The notes beneath the pieces were generated by a model. That model did not search any database. It had not been told where the DNA came from and saw nothing but the letters and a program-made list of their open reading frames with translations. From assembly GCA_034722015.1 (NCBI GenBank), contig JAYENI010000089.1, forward strand, positions 7,842-71,841: a stretch of DNA of 64,000 nt, read 5' to 3'. Below, piece by piece: positions 7,208 through 16,459 of this stretch; position 1 is the stretch's first letter, and every line of letters begins with the position of its first letter. The stretch is from JAJDOJ01 sp034722015 (GTDB taxonomy: Bacteria; Pseudomonadota; Gammaproteobacteria; JAJDOJ01). The position numbers were made by a program, and so were the translations under genes.

Positions 7208-9280
7208 ATGGCTCCACCTCCGGTCACCGCACTCAAGGGCGCGGGTCCCGGCATTGCGGGAAGACTGCGAAAGCTCGGTATAGACAATGTCCAGGACCTC
7301 CTCCTGCACCTGCCGCTGCGCTACCAGGATCGCTGCGGATCCGTCCCGCTCGGACAACTGGTACCCGGCAGCGACGCCGCAGTCGAGGGTGTAATCCTCC
7401 ACGCGAATGTGGCGCAAAGACAGCGACGCGCACTACATGCGGAACTGTCGGATGGAAACAATCTGCTGACCCTGCGGTTCTTCCATTTTCATCCCGGTCT
7501 GCAACAGACCCTGCAACCCGGCGCGCGGGTCCGATGTTTTGGCACGGTCCGGCGCGGGCCCCGGTCGCTGGAAATGGTCCACCCCGATGTTGAGGGCTCG
7601 GGGAACGACCCCTTATCCGGCAACGAGACCCTGACTGCGGTTTACCCGTCTACGAACGGCGTGAGTCAGGCAACCCTGAGAAACCTGGTAAACGGGGCGT
7701 TTGGTCTGCTGGAACGCGGCGAGTGGTCATTGCCGGACTGGCTTCCGAAAAATCTGGTTGCGCCTGAGTTGCGCATCGGCACCGCCTCTGCACTCGACTT
7801 TCTGCATCGCCCACCCCGGGGTACTGATCTGTCCCTGCTCAATTCGCGCCAACATCCGGCAAGAACACGACTGGCATTCGAGGAATTACTGGCGCAGCAA
7901 CTCGGGCTTGCCCGCGTGCGATGCAAGTTGAAACTCGGCGAGGCGCCGGCAATGTCCGCCGGGCGCGAGGCGCTGCACCCGTTCCTCGCGTCGCTGCCAT
8001 TCACCCTTACCAACGCCCAGTCCCGGATCATCGGAGAGATACACGATGACCTGAGCTCGGACGGTCCCATGCTGAGGCTGGTACAGGGTGACGTCGGCTC
8101 GGGGAAAACGGTGATCGCCGCGGCGGCCTGTGTCCTGGCGGCTCGGTCTGGCTATCAGGCAGCCCTGATGGCCCCGACCGAGTTGCTGGCCGAGCAGCAC
8201 CTGCGCTGTTTGCGGGACTGGCTGCAACCTCTTGGAATTTCAGTCGCCCTGCTTTCCGGTCGGCAAACCGCGGCGGAGCGTAGCGCCGTTCTGGATGGCC
8301 TGTCCAAAGGCGAAATCGATGTCGTGGCAGGGACCCATGCGCTGATTCAGGACCCGGTCACGATCCCCAGGCTGGGGCTTGCGGTGATCGATGAGCAACA
8401 CCGGTTCGGGGTGCACCAGCGCCTGGCGCTCGGCAACAAGGGGCATGAGGACGGACCACATCCACATCAGCTCGTCATGACCGCGACCCCCATTCCACGC
8501 ACGCTTGCCATGACGGCATACGCCGACCTGGATCACTCCGTCCTGTCCGAATTGCCCCCGGGCCGCATACCGGTCAACACGGTAGCGGTTTCGGACACGC
8601 GCCGCGACGAGATCATCGCCCGAATCGGCAAGGCCTGCGAAGACGGGCGGCAGGCCTACTGGGTCTGCACACTGGTCGAGGAGTCGGAGGCGCTGGATTG
8701 TCAGGCGGCCGAGGAAACCGCCGGCGTCCTGTCGCACACGCTTCCGCATCTGAAGATCGGGCTGGTCCACGGTCGCATGCGCTCCACGGAGAAGGACGAC
8801 GTCATGGGCCGGTTCAAAGGTGGCGAACTACACGTGCTCGTCGCCACCACGGTGATCGAAGTCGGCGTCGATGCGCCAAACGCTTCGCTGATGGTCATTG
8901 AAAACCCGGAAAGACTGGGACTGGCACAGCTGCATCAAATTCGCGGGCGAATCGGGCGCAGCAAGCTGCGCAGCGACTGTGTTCTTTTGTACGGCGCACC
9001 TTTGACCGAATCCGCCAGGGAACGGATCCGGGCCCTGCGCGAGCACTCCGACGGCTTCGAGATCGCGCGTATCGACCTGCGCCTGCGTGGCCCGGGCGAG
9101 GTACTCGGCACGCGGCAGACCGGCAGCTTTCAGATGCGCGTCGCGGATTTCGATCAGGACCGGCACCTGATCCACGAAGTCACACGCGTCGCACGCGTAC
9201 TTGCCGCCTCACATCCCGCCGCGGTCCACGGCCTGATCCAGCGATGGATCGGGGAAAGCGACCGGTTCGGTCACGCGTAG
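7208..9280 (+). CDS. recG: ATP-dependent DNA helicase RecG
   Basis: Branch-migrating SF2 helicase that regresses stalled forks and processes Holliday junctions. The N-terminal wedge/OB domain (about 1-200) is followed by helicase domains: Walker A GDVGSGKTVIA at about 296, the DEQH box at about 394-397, and motif III TATPIPRTLAM at about 425. Motif VI QIRGRIGR is near 580, and a C-terminal TRCF-like QTG segment follows. At 690 residues it has normal length. It is closely spaced after ridA (8 bp). Confidence 0.97.
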   Translation: MAPPPVTALKGAGPGIAGRLRKLGIDNVQDLLLHLPLRYQDRCGSVPLGQLVPGSDAAVEGVILHANVAQRQRRALHAELSDGNNLLTLRFFHFHPGLQQTLQPGARVRCFGTVRRGPRSLEMVHPDVEGSGNDPLSGNETLTAVYPSTNGVSQATLRNLVNGAFGLLERGEWSLPDWLPKNLVAPELRIGTASALDFLHRPPRGTDLSLLNSRQHPARTRLAFEELLAQQLGLARVRCKLKLGEAPAMSAGREALHPFLASLPFTLTNAQSRIIGEIHDDLSSDGPMLRLVQGDVGSGKTVIAAAACVLAARSGYQAALMAPTELLAEQHLRCLRDWLQPLGISVALLSGRQTAAERSAVLDGLSKGEIDVVAGTHALIQDPVTIPRLGLAVIDEQHRFGVHQRLALGNKGHEDGPHPHQLVMTATPIPRTLAMTAYADLDHSVLSELPPGRIPVNTVAVSDTRRDEIIARIGKACEDGRQAYWVCTLVEESEALDCQAAEETAGVLSHTLPHLKIGLVHGRMRSTEKDDVMGRFKGGELHVLVATTVIEVGVDAPNASLMVIENPERLGLAQLHQIRGRIGRSKLRSDCVLLYGAPLTESARERIRALREHSDGFEIARIDLRLRGPGEVLGTRQTGSFQMRVADFDQDRHLIHEVTRVARVLAASHPAAVHGLIQRWIGESDRFGHA

Positions 9281-9366
9281 TGAGACCCCGGCCTTCCATC
9301 ACTCCGGAACCCGTACCCTCAAAGCTGGCGCACCCCGAAACGCAGCGACGACCGACCGCATAGACG

Positions 9367-10044
9367 ATGAAGATTGAAATACCCCATCGCTGGAACGTGA
9401 CGACCGCGGAGGCGCGCGACATTCAGCTGTCGCTGAGGGAACGACTCGAGACCGAAGACCGGTTCGGGCCGATTCACCGCGTCGCCGGTGTCGATGTCGG
9501 TTTTCCCGACAAGGGCAGGACAACACGCGCGGCCGTGGTGGTCTTGACGTTTCCCGGACTGGAGTACGCGGAAAAGGCGGTGGTCGAGGTTCCGACCCGC
9601 TTCCCCTACGTACCCGGCCTGCTCTCCTTTCGCGAGGTCCCGGCCGTGATCGCAGCGCTGGAACGACTACGACATGACCCCGACGTCATTCTCTGTGACG
9701 GTCAGGGGACAGCACACCCGCGTCGCTTCGGTATCGCCTGTCACCTCGGTGTGCTCTGCGATGTCCCCACGATCGGTGTCGCCAAGTCCCGCCTGACGGG
9801 TGAGCACGCCCCCGTTCCCGAGGACCGGGGCGCGTCCACGCCCCTCCTATTGCGGGGAGAGACCATCGGTGCCGTCCTGCGAACCCGGTCCGGAGTCCGC
9901 GCCGTGTACGTTTCACCCGGTCACCGGGTTTCACTACGTTCGTCCCTGGAAATCACCATGCAGTGTACGACCCGTTACCGGCTGCCGGAAACGACCCGCT
10001 GGGCCGACCGGATTGCCTCGAGAGGGAAAGACTCGCCGACCTGA
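9367..10044 (+). CDS. nfi: Endonuclease V (deoxyinosine 3' endonuclease)
   Basis: Nicks DNA one nucleotide 3' of deoxyinosine and related deaminated bases. The catalytic Asp lies in AGVDVGF (about residue 41). The YVPGLLSFRE wedge motif is at about 78-87, ILCDGQGTAHPRRFG at about 110-124, and the GVAKSRL segment at about 138. It has 225 residues. It lies 86 bp after recG in the same direction, possibly in one repair transcript. It is convergent with the GGDEF-EAL gene, with only 22 bp between stops. Confidence 0.95.
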   Translation: MKIEIPHRWNVTTAEARDIQLSLRERLETEDRFGPIHRVAGVDVGFPDKGRTTRAAVVVLTFPGLEYAEKAVVEVPTRFPYVPGLLSFREVPAVIAALERLRHDPDVILCDGQGTAHPRRFGIACHLGVLCDVPTIGVAKSRLTGEHAPVPEDRGASTPLLLRGETIGAVLRTRSGVRAVYVSPGHRVSLRSSLEITMQCTTRYRLPETTRWADRIASRGKDSPT

Positions 10045-10066
10045 GGTGTAACTACACCCCGGAGAC

Positions 10067-12379
10067 CTATCGAGAGCTTTTCAGCCGCACCTCACCGGCA
10101 AAGCGACTGGCGGCGGCCACGCTCCACGGAATGACCCTTTCAGGGGGTAACGGCCTGCTGATATGGAAACCCTGCAGGGTGTCACAACCCAAACCGGAAA
10201 GCTGACGATAGATCGGTTCGCTCTGCACGCCTTCGGCGACGACCCTGATCCCTAGATCGTGCCCCAGATCGATGGTCGCCCGGACGATCTTTTCGGCATC
10301 CGTATCGGTCTCCATCTCCATCACGAAGGACTTGTCTATCTTGATGCAGTGGACCGGCAGTTTTCTTAGCCGGGCAAGCGACGCCTGACCGGTGCCGAAG
10401 TCGTCTATCGCGACCGTAAAACCCGCATCTGCGAGCAGTTTTATATTGGTCTGGACCCGATCCACATCCTGCATCACACCACTTTCGGTCACCTCGATGA
10501 TGATCGAGGCAGCCGGAACACCGTGGACCTGCAGCTGCGACTCGAGCCGGCCAATCAGCATCGTGTCCTGCATGTCGGACATGGAAACATTGACGCCGAC
10601 CTTGATCGCCGGCTGGAAACGACGCCAGCGTGCCAGGTCACTGCACACCAGGCCGAATACCCGGTCGCTGAGCGGACGAATCAGGTCGTTGCGCTCCGCA
10701 AGTTCGATGGCCTGCTCCACGGAGAACCGTCGAAGCTCCGGGTGGTCGCACCGGATCAGCGCCTCGTAGTAGCTGACCTGTCCGGTGGAGGCCGAAATCA
10801 GTGGCTGATAGGCCACGCGCAACCCGTCCTGCTCGATTAACTCACGCAATGCCTCGACCGGTGCATGCTCGGCGCTGGCGTTTCCGCCGTCGGCCTGTCG
10901 GTAGAGCGCGAAGAACTCCCCCTGGCGTTTGGCGTGGTACAGGGCGATGTCCGCATAGCGCATCAGGTTGGATACGTCCCGCGCATGTGCAGGATAGAGT
11001 GAGGCGCCGATGCTGAGGGTTGCGCTGATGACGTGGCCGTGGACATGAAATTCGGGATCCAGCGCGGCACGGATCTTTCCCGAGACACGACGCGTGTACT
11101 CCTCGCCGGCCCCGGGCAGGATCAGCGCGAACTCGTCGCCACCGAAACGGGCCAGCGTGTCGCTCTCGCGCAGCCCCCCCCTGATCCTGCTGGCGACCTG
11201 GCGCAACAACTCGTCTCCCACGTGATGCCCCAGGGAGTCGTTGACTTCCTTGAAACGGGTCATATCCATCATAAACACCGCCGCCTTCGACCCGGACCGT
11301 TTCCCCTGGGCGATAAACTGCTTGAGTCGATCCTCGAACAGCGCCCGGTTGTAGAGTCCCGTCAACGGATCGGTAATCGCCTGCCGCTCCAGGGTCTCGT
11401 AGAGGTCCCCCAGGGCCGAAAAACTGATCAGGCGCTGATCCGGTGAAGTTTCTCCCAGGGTTCCGGCCTGGATCTGCATACGCAGGCGATTCAGCGGAAC
11501 GAAGATGAATTTCTTGAGGAAAAGCAGGGCAATCAGCACCGTGAGGCAGATGACCACGACGTTAACCGCGATCAGGCGCCTCTCGGTAAAATCCAGACGT
11601 TCCTGCAATCTGGACAGGGGTTTCGCTACGAGGATATGCAGGGCCGTATCCCCTTTCTCGTCGGGTAATACGTAGTCCGCGACGAGCAGGGGCATTTCCG
11701 GAGACGAATTCCATTCCGGTGATTCATACACCACCTCGCCTCCGCTAAGGACGAGGCGCACTGGCATACCGAGTTCCGGTCCCACCCCCTCCAGCGTCAT
11801 GACGGGATCCAGGGCCAGCAAAAGATATCCGAACGGCCTCAGCCCACCCACTGGTACCAGCGATGCGTAGTACGGTCTCCCGTCATGGACACATACACCC
11901 TCGAGAACTTGCAGACGCTCGGCCCCTTGCCGGGTTGCGGCTCGAGAAATGAGCTCGGGACACCATCCGTAGGCAGCCGCATCCGGCGAGGAGACCTTGG
12001 TCGCCCCGCCGATGTAACCGAGCGCGCCGTCGTACAGGCCGAGTTTCACGATCCTGATGACATTTGCCGTGACGGCGCCTTGTCGGAACTGGGTCGACAA
12101 AGCCAAAGTGACAGGGCCGGGATCGGCGCCGCGAAGGGCTTCACGGACCTCCGGATCTTTCTGTATACCCAACCCGACTTCGCTCAATATCGCTCCGGCG
12201 TGCTTGATCTGGTTGTGCACCTCCAGACCGGTAATTTCCTCCAGAGACTCCCGCTGGAAGTCGATGTTCAGCTCGCGATAGACACCCATTGTGTTGAAGG
12301 ACAGCACGGCGCCGATCAGGCCGGTGATGACAATGGCCAGGACCAGGCCTGCCTGAATCGTCAGTCGAAACACGCTCAC
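10067..12379 (-). CDS. Membrane GGDEF-EAL cyclic-di-GMP enzyme with periplasmic sensor
   Basis: A 770-residue inner-membrane protein. TM1 (about 7-28), a periplasmic sensory region (about 30-268) and TM2 (about 270-288) lead into a short HAMP-like linker, then GGDEF (about 335-495) and EAL (about 505-760). The GGDEF motif is intact (413-417), with the inhibitory I-site RESD five residues before it. The EAL domain keeps YEALIR, NVSMSDM, DDFGTG, KIDKSF and EGVQ residues, so both activities are possible. The ligand is unknown. An exported rhodanese is encoded 91 bp upstream on the same strand, suggesting a shared transcript. Confidence 0.93.
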   Translation of the reverse strand: MSVFRLTIQAGLVLAIVITGLIGAVLSFNTMGVYRELNIDFQRESLEEITGLEVHNQIKHAGAILSEVGLGIQKDPEVREALRGADPGPVTLALSTQFRQGAVTANVIRIVKLGLYDGALGYIGGATKVSSPDAAAYGWCPELISRAATRQGAERLQVLEGVCVHDGRPYYASLVPVGGLRPFGYLLLALDPVMTLEGVGPELGMPVRLVLSGGEVVYESPEWNSSPEMPLLVADYVLPDEKGDTALHILVAKPLSRLQERLDFTERRLIAVNVVVICLTVLIALLFLKKFIFVPLNRLRMQIQAGTLGETSPDQRLISFSALGDLYETLERQAITDPLTGLYNRALFEDRLKQFIAQGKRSGSKAAVFMMDMTRFKEVNDSLGHHVGDELLRQVASRIRGGLRESDTLARFGGDEFALILPGAGEEYTRRVSGKIRAALDPEFHVHGHVISATLSIGASLYPAHARDVSNLMRYADIALYHAKRQGEFFALYRQADGGNASAEHAPVEALRELIEQDGLRVAYQPLISASTGQVSYYEALIRCDHPELRRFSVEQAIELAERNDLIRPLSDRVFGLVCSDLARWRRFQPAIKVGVNVSMSDMQDTMLIGRLESQLQVHGVPAASIIIEVTESGVMQDVDRVQTNIKLLADAGFTVAIDDFGTGQASLARLRKLPVHCIKIDKSFVMEMETDTDAEKIVRATIDLGHDLGIRVVAEGVQSEPIYRQLSGLGCDTLQGFHISRPLPPERVIPWSVAAASRFAGEVRLKSSR

Positions 12380-12470
12380 AAGGTCTGCGCGCCCTTGGGG
12401 GCGGACCGCGCCCAGGCAACGAACCGTTGATGCAGGCCGCGAAGGGCGGGACCGAGACCGTGCTGAATGC

Positions 12471-12905
12471 TCATTTCACGAGCGGAAACCGCTTCGCCTG
12501 CCATTCCTCGACACCACCACGAAACCAGTAGAGCCGCCGGTAGCCGCAATCCCGCGCGATCTTGACCGCTATATCGCTCCGGTCGCAGTTCACACCGTTA
12601 CAGTAGAACACCATCGGCGTGTCAATTTGCGGTGCCAGCTCACCCAGGCTATCGCAATTCGTATCGCTGTCGACCAGGTTGACGGAACCCTCAATGTAGC
12701 CTTTGGCATGATCCATGGCCATTCGCGCGTCGACGATGAGCAGCGATGGGCTGGATTGCGCGATGTCCGCCAGCCCCTCTGCATCGATGGTCTTGGCTCC
12801 CCGAATGTGCTCGGGGCTGTTGTACTCGAACGACCAGGTTGTCAACGGGGTCGCCAGGGCAATCAGAATACCCGGCAACACGAGGAGACGAGTGAACAGC
12901 TTCAC
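12471..12905 (-). CDS. Exported single-domain rhodanese
   Basis: A 144-residue protein with an N-terminal signal sequence (about 1-25, hydrophobic LLVLPGILIALATPL) and one rhodanese domain. The active-site loop is YCNGVNCDRS, with catalytic Cys in a C-x4-C/R context. The substrate may be thiosulfate or polysulfide, but this is not established. I chose GTG 12905 because it puts the signal sequence at the N-terminus and a G-rich stretch precedes it; the frame is open 27 codons further up. It lies upstream of the GGDEF-EAL sensor on the same strand. Confidence 0.85.
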   Translation of the reverse strand: MKLFTRLLVLPGILIALATPLTTWSFEYNSPEHIRGAKTIDAEGLADIAQSSPSLLIVDARMAMDHAKGYIEGSVNLVDSDTNCDSLGELAPQIDTPMVFYCNGVNCDRSDIAVKIARDCGYRRLYWFRGGVEEWQAKRFPLVK

Positions 12906-13080
12906 CGAAACCACCCCCTGTATCCTGTCGGCCCGGCAGAAAAAACCGGGACTGTCGCGCCTCGCCGGCCGGATAATTCCGGGCACATCGAGGTGGATGT
13001 GACCGATGGCTGGGCACAGCGTAAAAATATAGCGTAGTCAACCCACTACATATAACCATTCGGCCGGAAAGCGCAACCGT

Positions 13081-13989
13081 TTATCCGGTTCGCCTGGACC
13101 AGTACGCGGCAAGTGCCGACCCCGAAAGGTTGTGCCAGATGGAGAAAAGTGCCCCCGGCAGGGCCGACGAGGCGGAAAAATACTTGATCGCCAATGCCAC
13201 CGCCAGGCCCGAATTCTGCATTCCAACCTCGATCGAGAGCGTTCGAGAGATTTTCTCATCCATTGACAGCAGGCGCGGTAGCCAGTAACCGAAGACGAGC
13301 CCCACGGTGTTGTGCGAAACGACCGCGAACATGGCAACGGCCGCGACCTCATCCATGCGGTCTCGGTTCAGTGCAACGATGATCGCAATGATCAGGATGA
13401 TCGCAGCGACCGACAACAATGGAAATACCTGCTTGACTCGACCCAACCGGTACCCGGCCACCGTATTGACCAGTACCCCGGCGGATACCGGGACAATGAT
13501 AAAGCGGAACACGTCGAACAGCATCGCGGTGACGGGTACGTCGACCGACTGGCCCGCGTAGACCAGGGTCAGCAACGGTGTGGCGATCACTGCCAGTAGC
13601 GTCGAAATTGCGGTCAGGGAGATCGACAGAGCAAGGTCACCGCGGGCCAGGTAACAGATCACGTTCGACGCGGTGCCGCCCGGGCTGGCCCCCACAAGCA
13701 CCATTCCTGCGAGTAGTGCCGCCGACAAATCCAGACCTCGGGAGATCGCCCAGGCGAAAAGGGGCATCAACCCGTACTGCATCACCACGCCCAGCGCGAT
13801 GACTCCCGGCCGACGCAACACGCCGGCGAAATGACGTGGCGTGAGCGTCATACCCATACCCAGCATGACCATTCCGAGCAGGTAGACGATGAATGACTTC
13901 AGCCCGACAAACCACTCCGGATGCAGAAACGCCACGGCGGAGAGTGCAATCGCCCACACCGGGAACAGTGCCGTCGTACGCTCGATCAA
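13081..13989 (-). CDS. Bile acid:sodium symporter family (BASS) transporter
   Basis: An integral membrane protein of 302 residues with about nine hydrophobic segments. The sodium-binding region signature GASPGGTASNVICYLARGD is at about 100-118, and a second discontinuous helix lies near 240-260 (EVGMQNSGLA). The family moves organic anions, including sulfonated or carboxylated compounds, with sodium; the substrate here is not predictable. The first codon is TTG (13989) with GCGGA upstream; no in-frame ATG gives a complete TM1. Confidence 0.88.
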   Translation of the reverse strand: MIERTTALFPVWAIALSAVAFLHPEWFVGLKSFIVYLLGMVMLGMGMTLTPRHFAGVLRRPGVIALGVVMQYGLMPLFAWAISRGLDLSAALLAGMVLVGASPGGTASNVICYLARGDLALSISLTAISTLLAVIATPLLTLVYAGQSVDVPVTAMLFDVFRFIIVPVSAGVLVNTVAGYRLGRVKQVFPLLSVAAIILIIAIIVALNRDRMDEVAAVAMFAVVSHNTVGLVFGYWLPRLLSMDEKISRTLSIEVGMQNSGLAVALAIKYFSASSALPGALFSIWHNLSGSALAAYWSRRTG

Positions 13990-14400
13990 GAAAAATCCGC
14001 TCTGATCCTGCGCGTGTCGGATGACAGCGCCGGGTGGTCAATGAGTCCGTTGGGGGGGATGGCGCCCGCACCAGTGTCCGGGGCCCGCCATCTGAACCGT
14101 CCGGCTGTACGGTAGTCCACCGACGATGGTCCCGTCCAACGTGCGGTCGGACAAGGGCGTCCGCTGGCAACGACTGTGCGCATACCCTAACATAGGCGCT
14201 TTTCCGGTTGCCGCCCCGTACGAGGCGATCGCGCTGTCCGTTAACCGACGCGCACTTCCCTGCGCTTCCCCGAGGGACTTGCGTGCAGGGGCGTTCCGGA
14301 CGATTCTATCCGCTTCGGCGCCGCGTCAGGAACTGGCCCAAGAGGCTCTGCACGGGACAGGGCCGGCCAGGAAGTATCGCGCAAGGAGGACGATTACGTC
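13990..14400. other. 411-bp divergent intergenic region
   Basis: Separates the BASS transporter (minus) from the NTF2-like gene (plus). I see no convincing ORF, RNA or repeat. It should hold both promoters; AAGGAGG at about 14383-14389 is the ribosome site of the plus-strand gene. Confidence 0.5.
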
Positions 14401-14826
14401 ATGTCGGGAAACGATTCCGGATTCGCTACACCGCAAGAGGCCGAGAACGCCTTTTACCGAGCGTTCGAAAGGGGCGACATTAGCTCCATGATGGCCGTCT
14501 GGTCTGAAGACGACACCACCGTGTGCATTCATCCGGGCGGCCCGCGCATTGAGGGACTGCACGACATCCGGGAAAGCTGGGAACAGATATTCGCGGTCGA
14601 CAATGATCTCAAATTCATTTTGACGGATAACCAGTACACCCGGGATGCGCTGCTATCGATTCATCAGGTCAGGGAAAGCATCGAGATCGACGGCGTCCTG
14701 CAGGGCACCGTACTGGCGACAAACATCTACCAGTTCGTCGACGGCAGCTGGCGAATGCTCCTGCATCACGCTTCTGCCGACCCCTTGGGTACGATCGAGT
14801 CTCCAGAAGGCGAAACGCTGCACTGA
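14401..14826 (+). CDS. NTF2-like (SnoaL/YybH-type) domain protein
   Basis: A 141-residue small alpha+beta-barrel protein. Features are an N-terminal helix (TPQEAENAFYRAFERGDISSMM-type), W/C segments DDTTVCIHPGGPRIEG, and the final strands YQFVDGSWRMLLHHASADP. Such proteins bind small ligands or act as cofactor-free isomerases or accessory proteins; the actual function is not inferable. AAGGAGG lies 11 nt before ATG. The GGT-like gene starts 36 bp downstream in the same direction, so the two are probably cotranscribed. Confidence 0.75.
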   Translation: MSGNDSGFATPQEAENAFYRAFERGDISSMMAVWSEDDTTVCIHPGGPRIEGLHDIRESWEQIFAVDNDLKFILTDNQYTRDALLSIHQVRESIEIDGVLQGTVLATNIYQFVDGSWRMLLHHASADPLGTIESPEGETLH

Positions 14827-14862
14827 CCGGCACGACGCGACAAACTCCGAAATCACGTTCAG

Positions 14863-16419
14863 ATGGCCAATAAGGGAATCGTCGCAGCCGGACACGATCT
14901 GACCCTGCAGGCCGCCGCTCTCATGCTCGAAGAAGGAGGCAACGCCTTCGACGCCATTATCGCGGCTCACCTCATGGCATGCGTTGCGGAGCCGGTCCTG
15001 GCTTCGCTCGGTGGAGGCGGCTTCCTGCTTGCATACCCCAATTCCCGGAGTCCCGTCATATACGACTTCTTTGCGCACACCCCAAGGCGCAAGCGCAGGG
15101 TGGAAGAACTCGATTTTCGACCGATCGTGGCGGATTTCGGAACGGCCCAACAGGAATTTCACATCGGGCAGGGAACCATCGCCACCCCCGGTTCGGTCCG
15201 CGGCCTGTTCCGGATACACCGCGACCTGGGGACACTTCCACTGACAGTGATCTCCGCACCCGCGGCCGAGGCGGCGCGCAAGGGCGTGACGCTCAACGCG
15301 CTGCAGGCCTACATATTCAGTATCGTAAGCCCCATCTACACCGCGACACCCGGGGCCTCACAGATATTCGAAAGCCGCCAAACGCCGGGGCAACTGATGA
15401 CGGAGGGCGAAGTCATTCACCAGCCCGAACTCGCCGACGTCCTGGAGGTCCTGGCGATCGAGGGCGAGGCGTTGTTCTACCGCGGTGAGATCGCCGCAAG
15501 AATCCTGGTGGAATGCCGCGACGGTGGGGGCCACCTTACCGGAGACGATCTGGAAAACTACGATGTCGTCCTCCGTGAACCGCTTGCCCTCAATTATCAT
15601 GAATCGAGAATCCTGACCAACCCGCCACCGGCCTCGGGCGGAATTCTCATCGCATTCGCCCTTCGGCTTCTCTCGCAGTATGCAGTCGCGAATTATGGCT
15701 TCGGTCGGGGCGCCTGGCTGGAATTGCTTTCGGATATCATGTTCCAGACCAACCGTGCCCGGGTGGAAGCACTCACCGGCAATTCAACGGATAGCATAAT
15801 CGACGAAAAACGGTTACTGGATCCGGAATTCCTCGACCGCTACCGGTCGGAGGTGGCAGGCAGGCATGGTGCCATACGGGGCACAACGCACATCAGCGTC
15901 ATCGACGCCGAAGGCAACGCGGCTTCGATGACCATCTCCAACGGAGAAGGCTGCGGCAGCATCGTCAAGGACACCGGGATCATGCTGAACAACATGCTGG
16001 GAGAGGATGACCTCAATCCCGGCGGATATCATCTTTGGCGCGCCGACCGGCGCCTGACGTCCATGATGACACCAACGCTCCTCGAGATTCCGAACCGTGG
16101 CGTGTTCGTTACCGGCTCGGGCGGGTCGAACCGGATTCGCAGCGCCGTTTTGCAGGTGCTGGTGAACCTGATCGACTTTGGGATGGACATCGAGGCAGCG
16201 GTTCGTGCGCCACGCATTCACGTTGAGGGCGACAAGCTCAGCGCGGAAGGCGGATTCGCGGCGGCGGAACTCGAAGACCTGATGAAGCGATTTCCCGATC
16301 ATGAGATCTGGGATGACTTGAACCTGTTCTTCGGCGGAGCGCACAGCGTTGCCCACCTGGCATCGGGCTATCAGGGAATCGGCGATCCCCGCAGGGGCGG
16401 TGTTTGCCGCACTGTCTAG
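14863..16419 (+). CDS. Gamma-glutamyltransferase family protein (cytosolic type)
   Basis: An Ntn-hydrolase of the GGT family, 518 residues. The N-terminal part has the family signature GGNAFDAIIAAHLMACVAEP and LGGGGFLLAY. The autoprocessing nucleophile Thr is in GTTHISVID (about residue 343). The small-subunit features FVTGSGGSNRIRSA are at about 410-423. No signal peptide is visible, unlike periplasmic GGT of E. coli, so the protein is probably cytosolic and may be a GGT-like amidohydrolase rather than a glutathione hydrolase. It follows the NTF2-like gene by 36 bp and is convergent with cysK-grx. Confidence 0.85.
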   Translation: MANKGIVAAGHDLTLQAAALMLEEGGNAFDAIIAAHLMACVAEPVLASLGGGGFLLAYPNSRSPVIYDFFAHTPRRKRRVEELDFRPIVADFGTAQQEFHIGQGTIATPGSVRGLFRIHRDLGTLPLTVISAPAAEAARKGVTLNALQAYIFSIVSPIYTATPGASQIFESRQTPGQLMTEGEVIHQPELADVLEVLAIEGEALFYRGEIAARILVECRDGGGHLTGDDLENYDVVLREPLALNYHESRILTNPPPASGGILIAFALRLLSQYAVANYGFGRGAWLELLSDIMFQTNRARVEALTGNSTDSIIDEKRLLDPEFLDRYRSEVAGRHGAIRGTTHISVIDAEGNAASMTISNGEGCGSIVKDTGIMLNNMLGEDDLNPGGYHLWRADRRLTSMMTPTLLEIPNRGVFVTGSGGSNRIRSAVLQVLVNLIDFGMDIEAAVRAPRIHVEGDKLSAEGGFAAAELEDLMKRFPDHEIWDDLNLFFGGAHSVAHLASGYQGIGDPRRGGVCRTV

Positions 16420-16459
16420 AGACGAACGTCCCGGCTCGTCGTCCAGCGGGTCAATCCGG

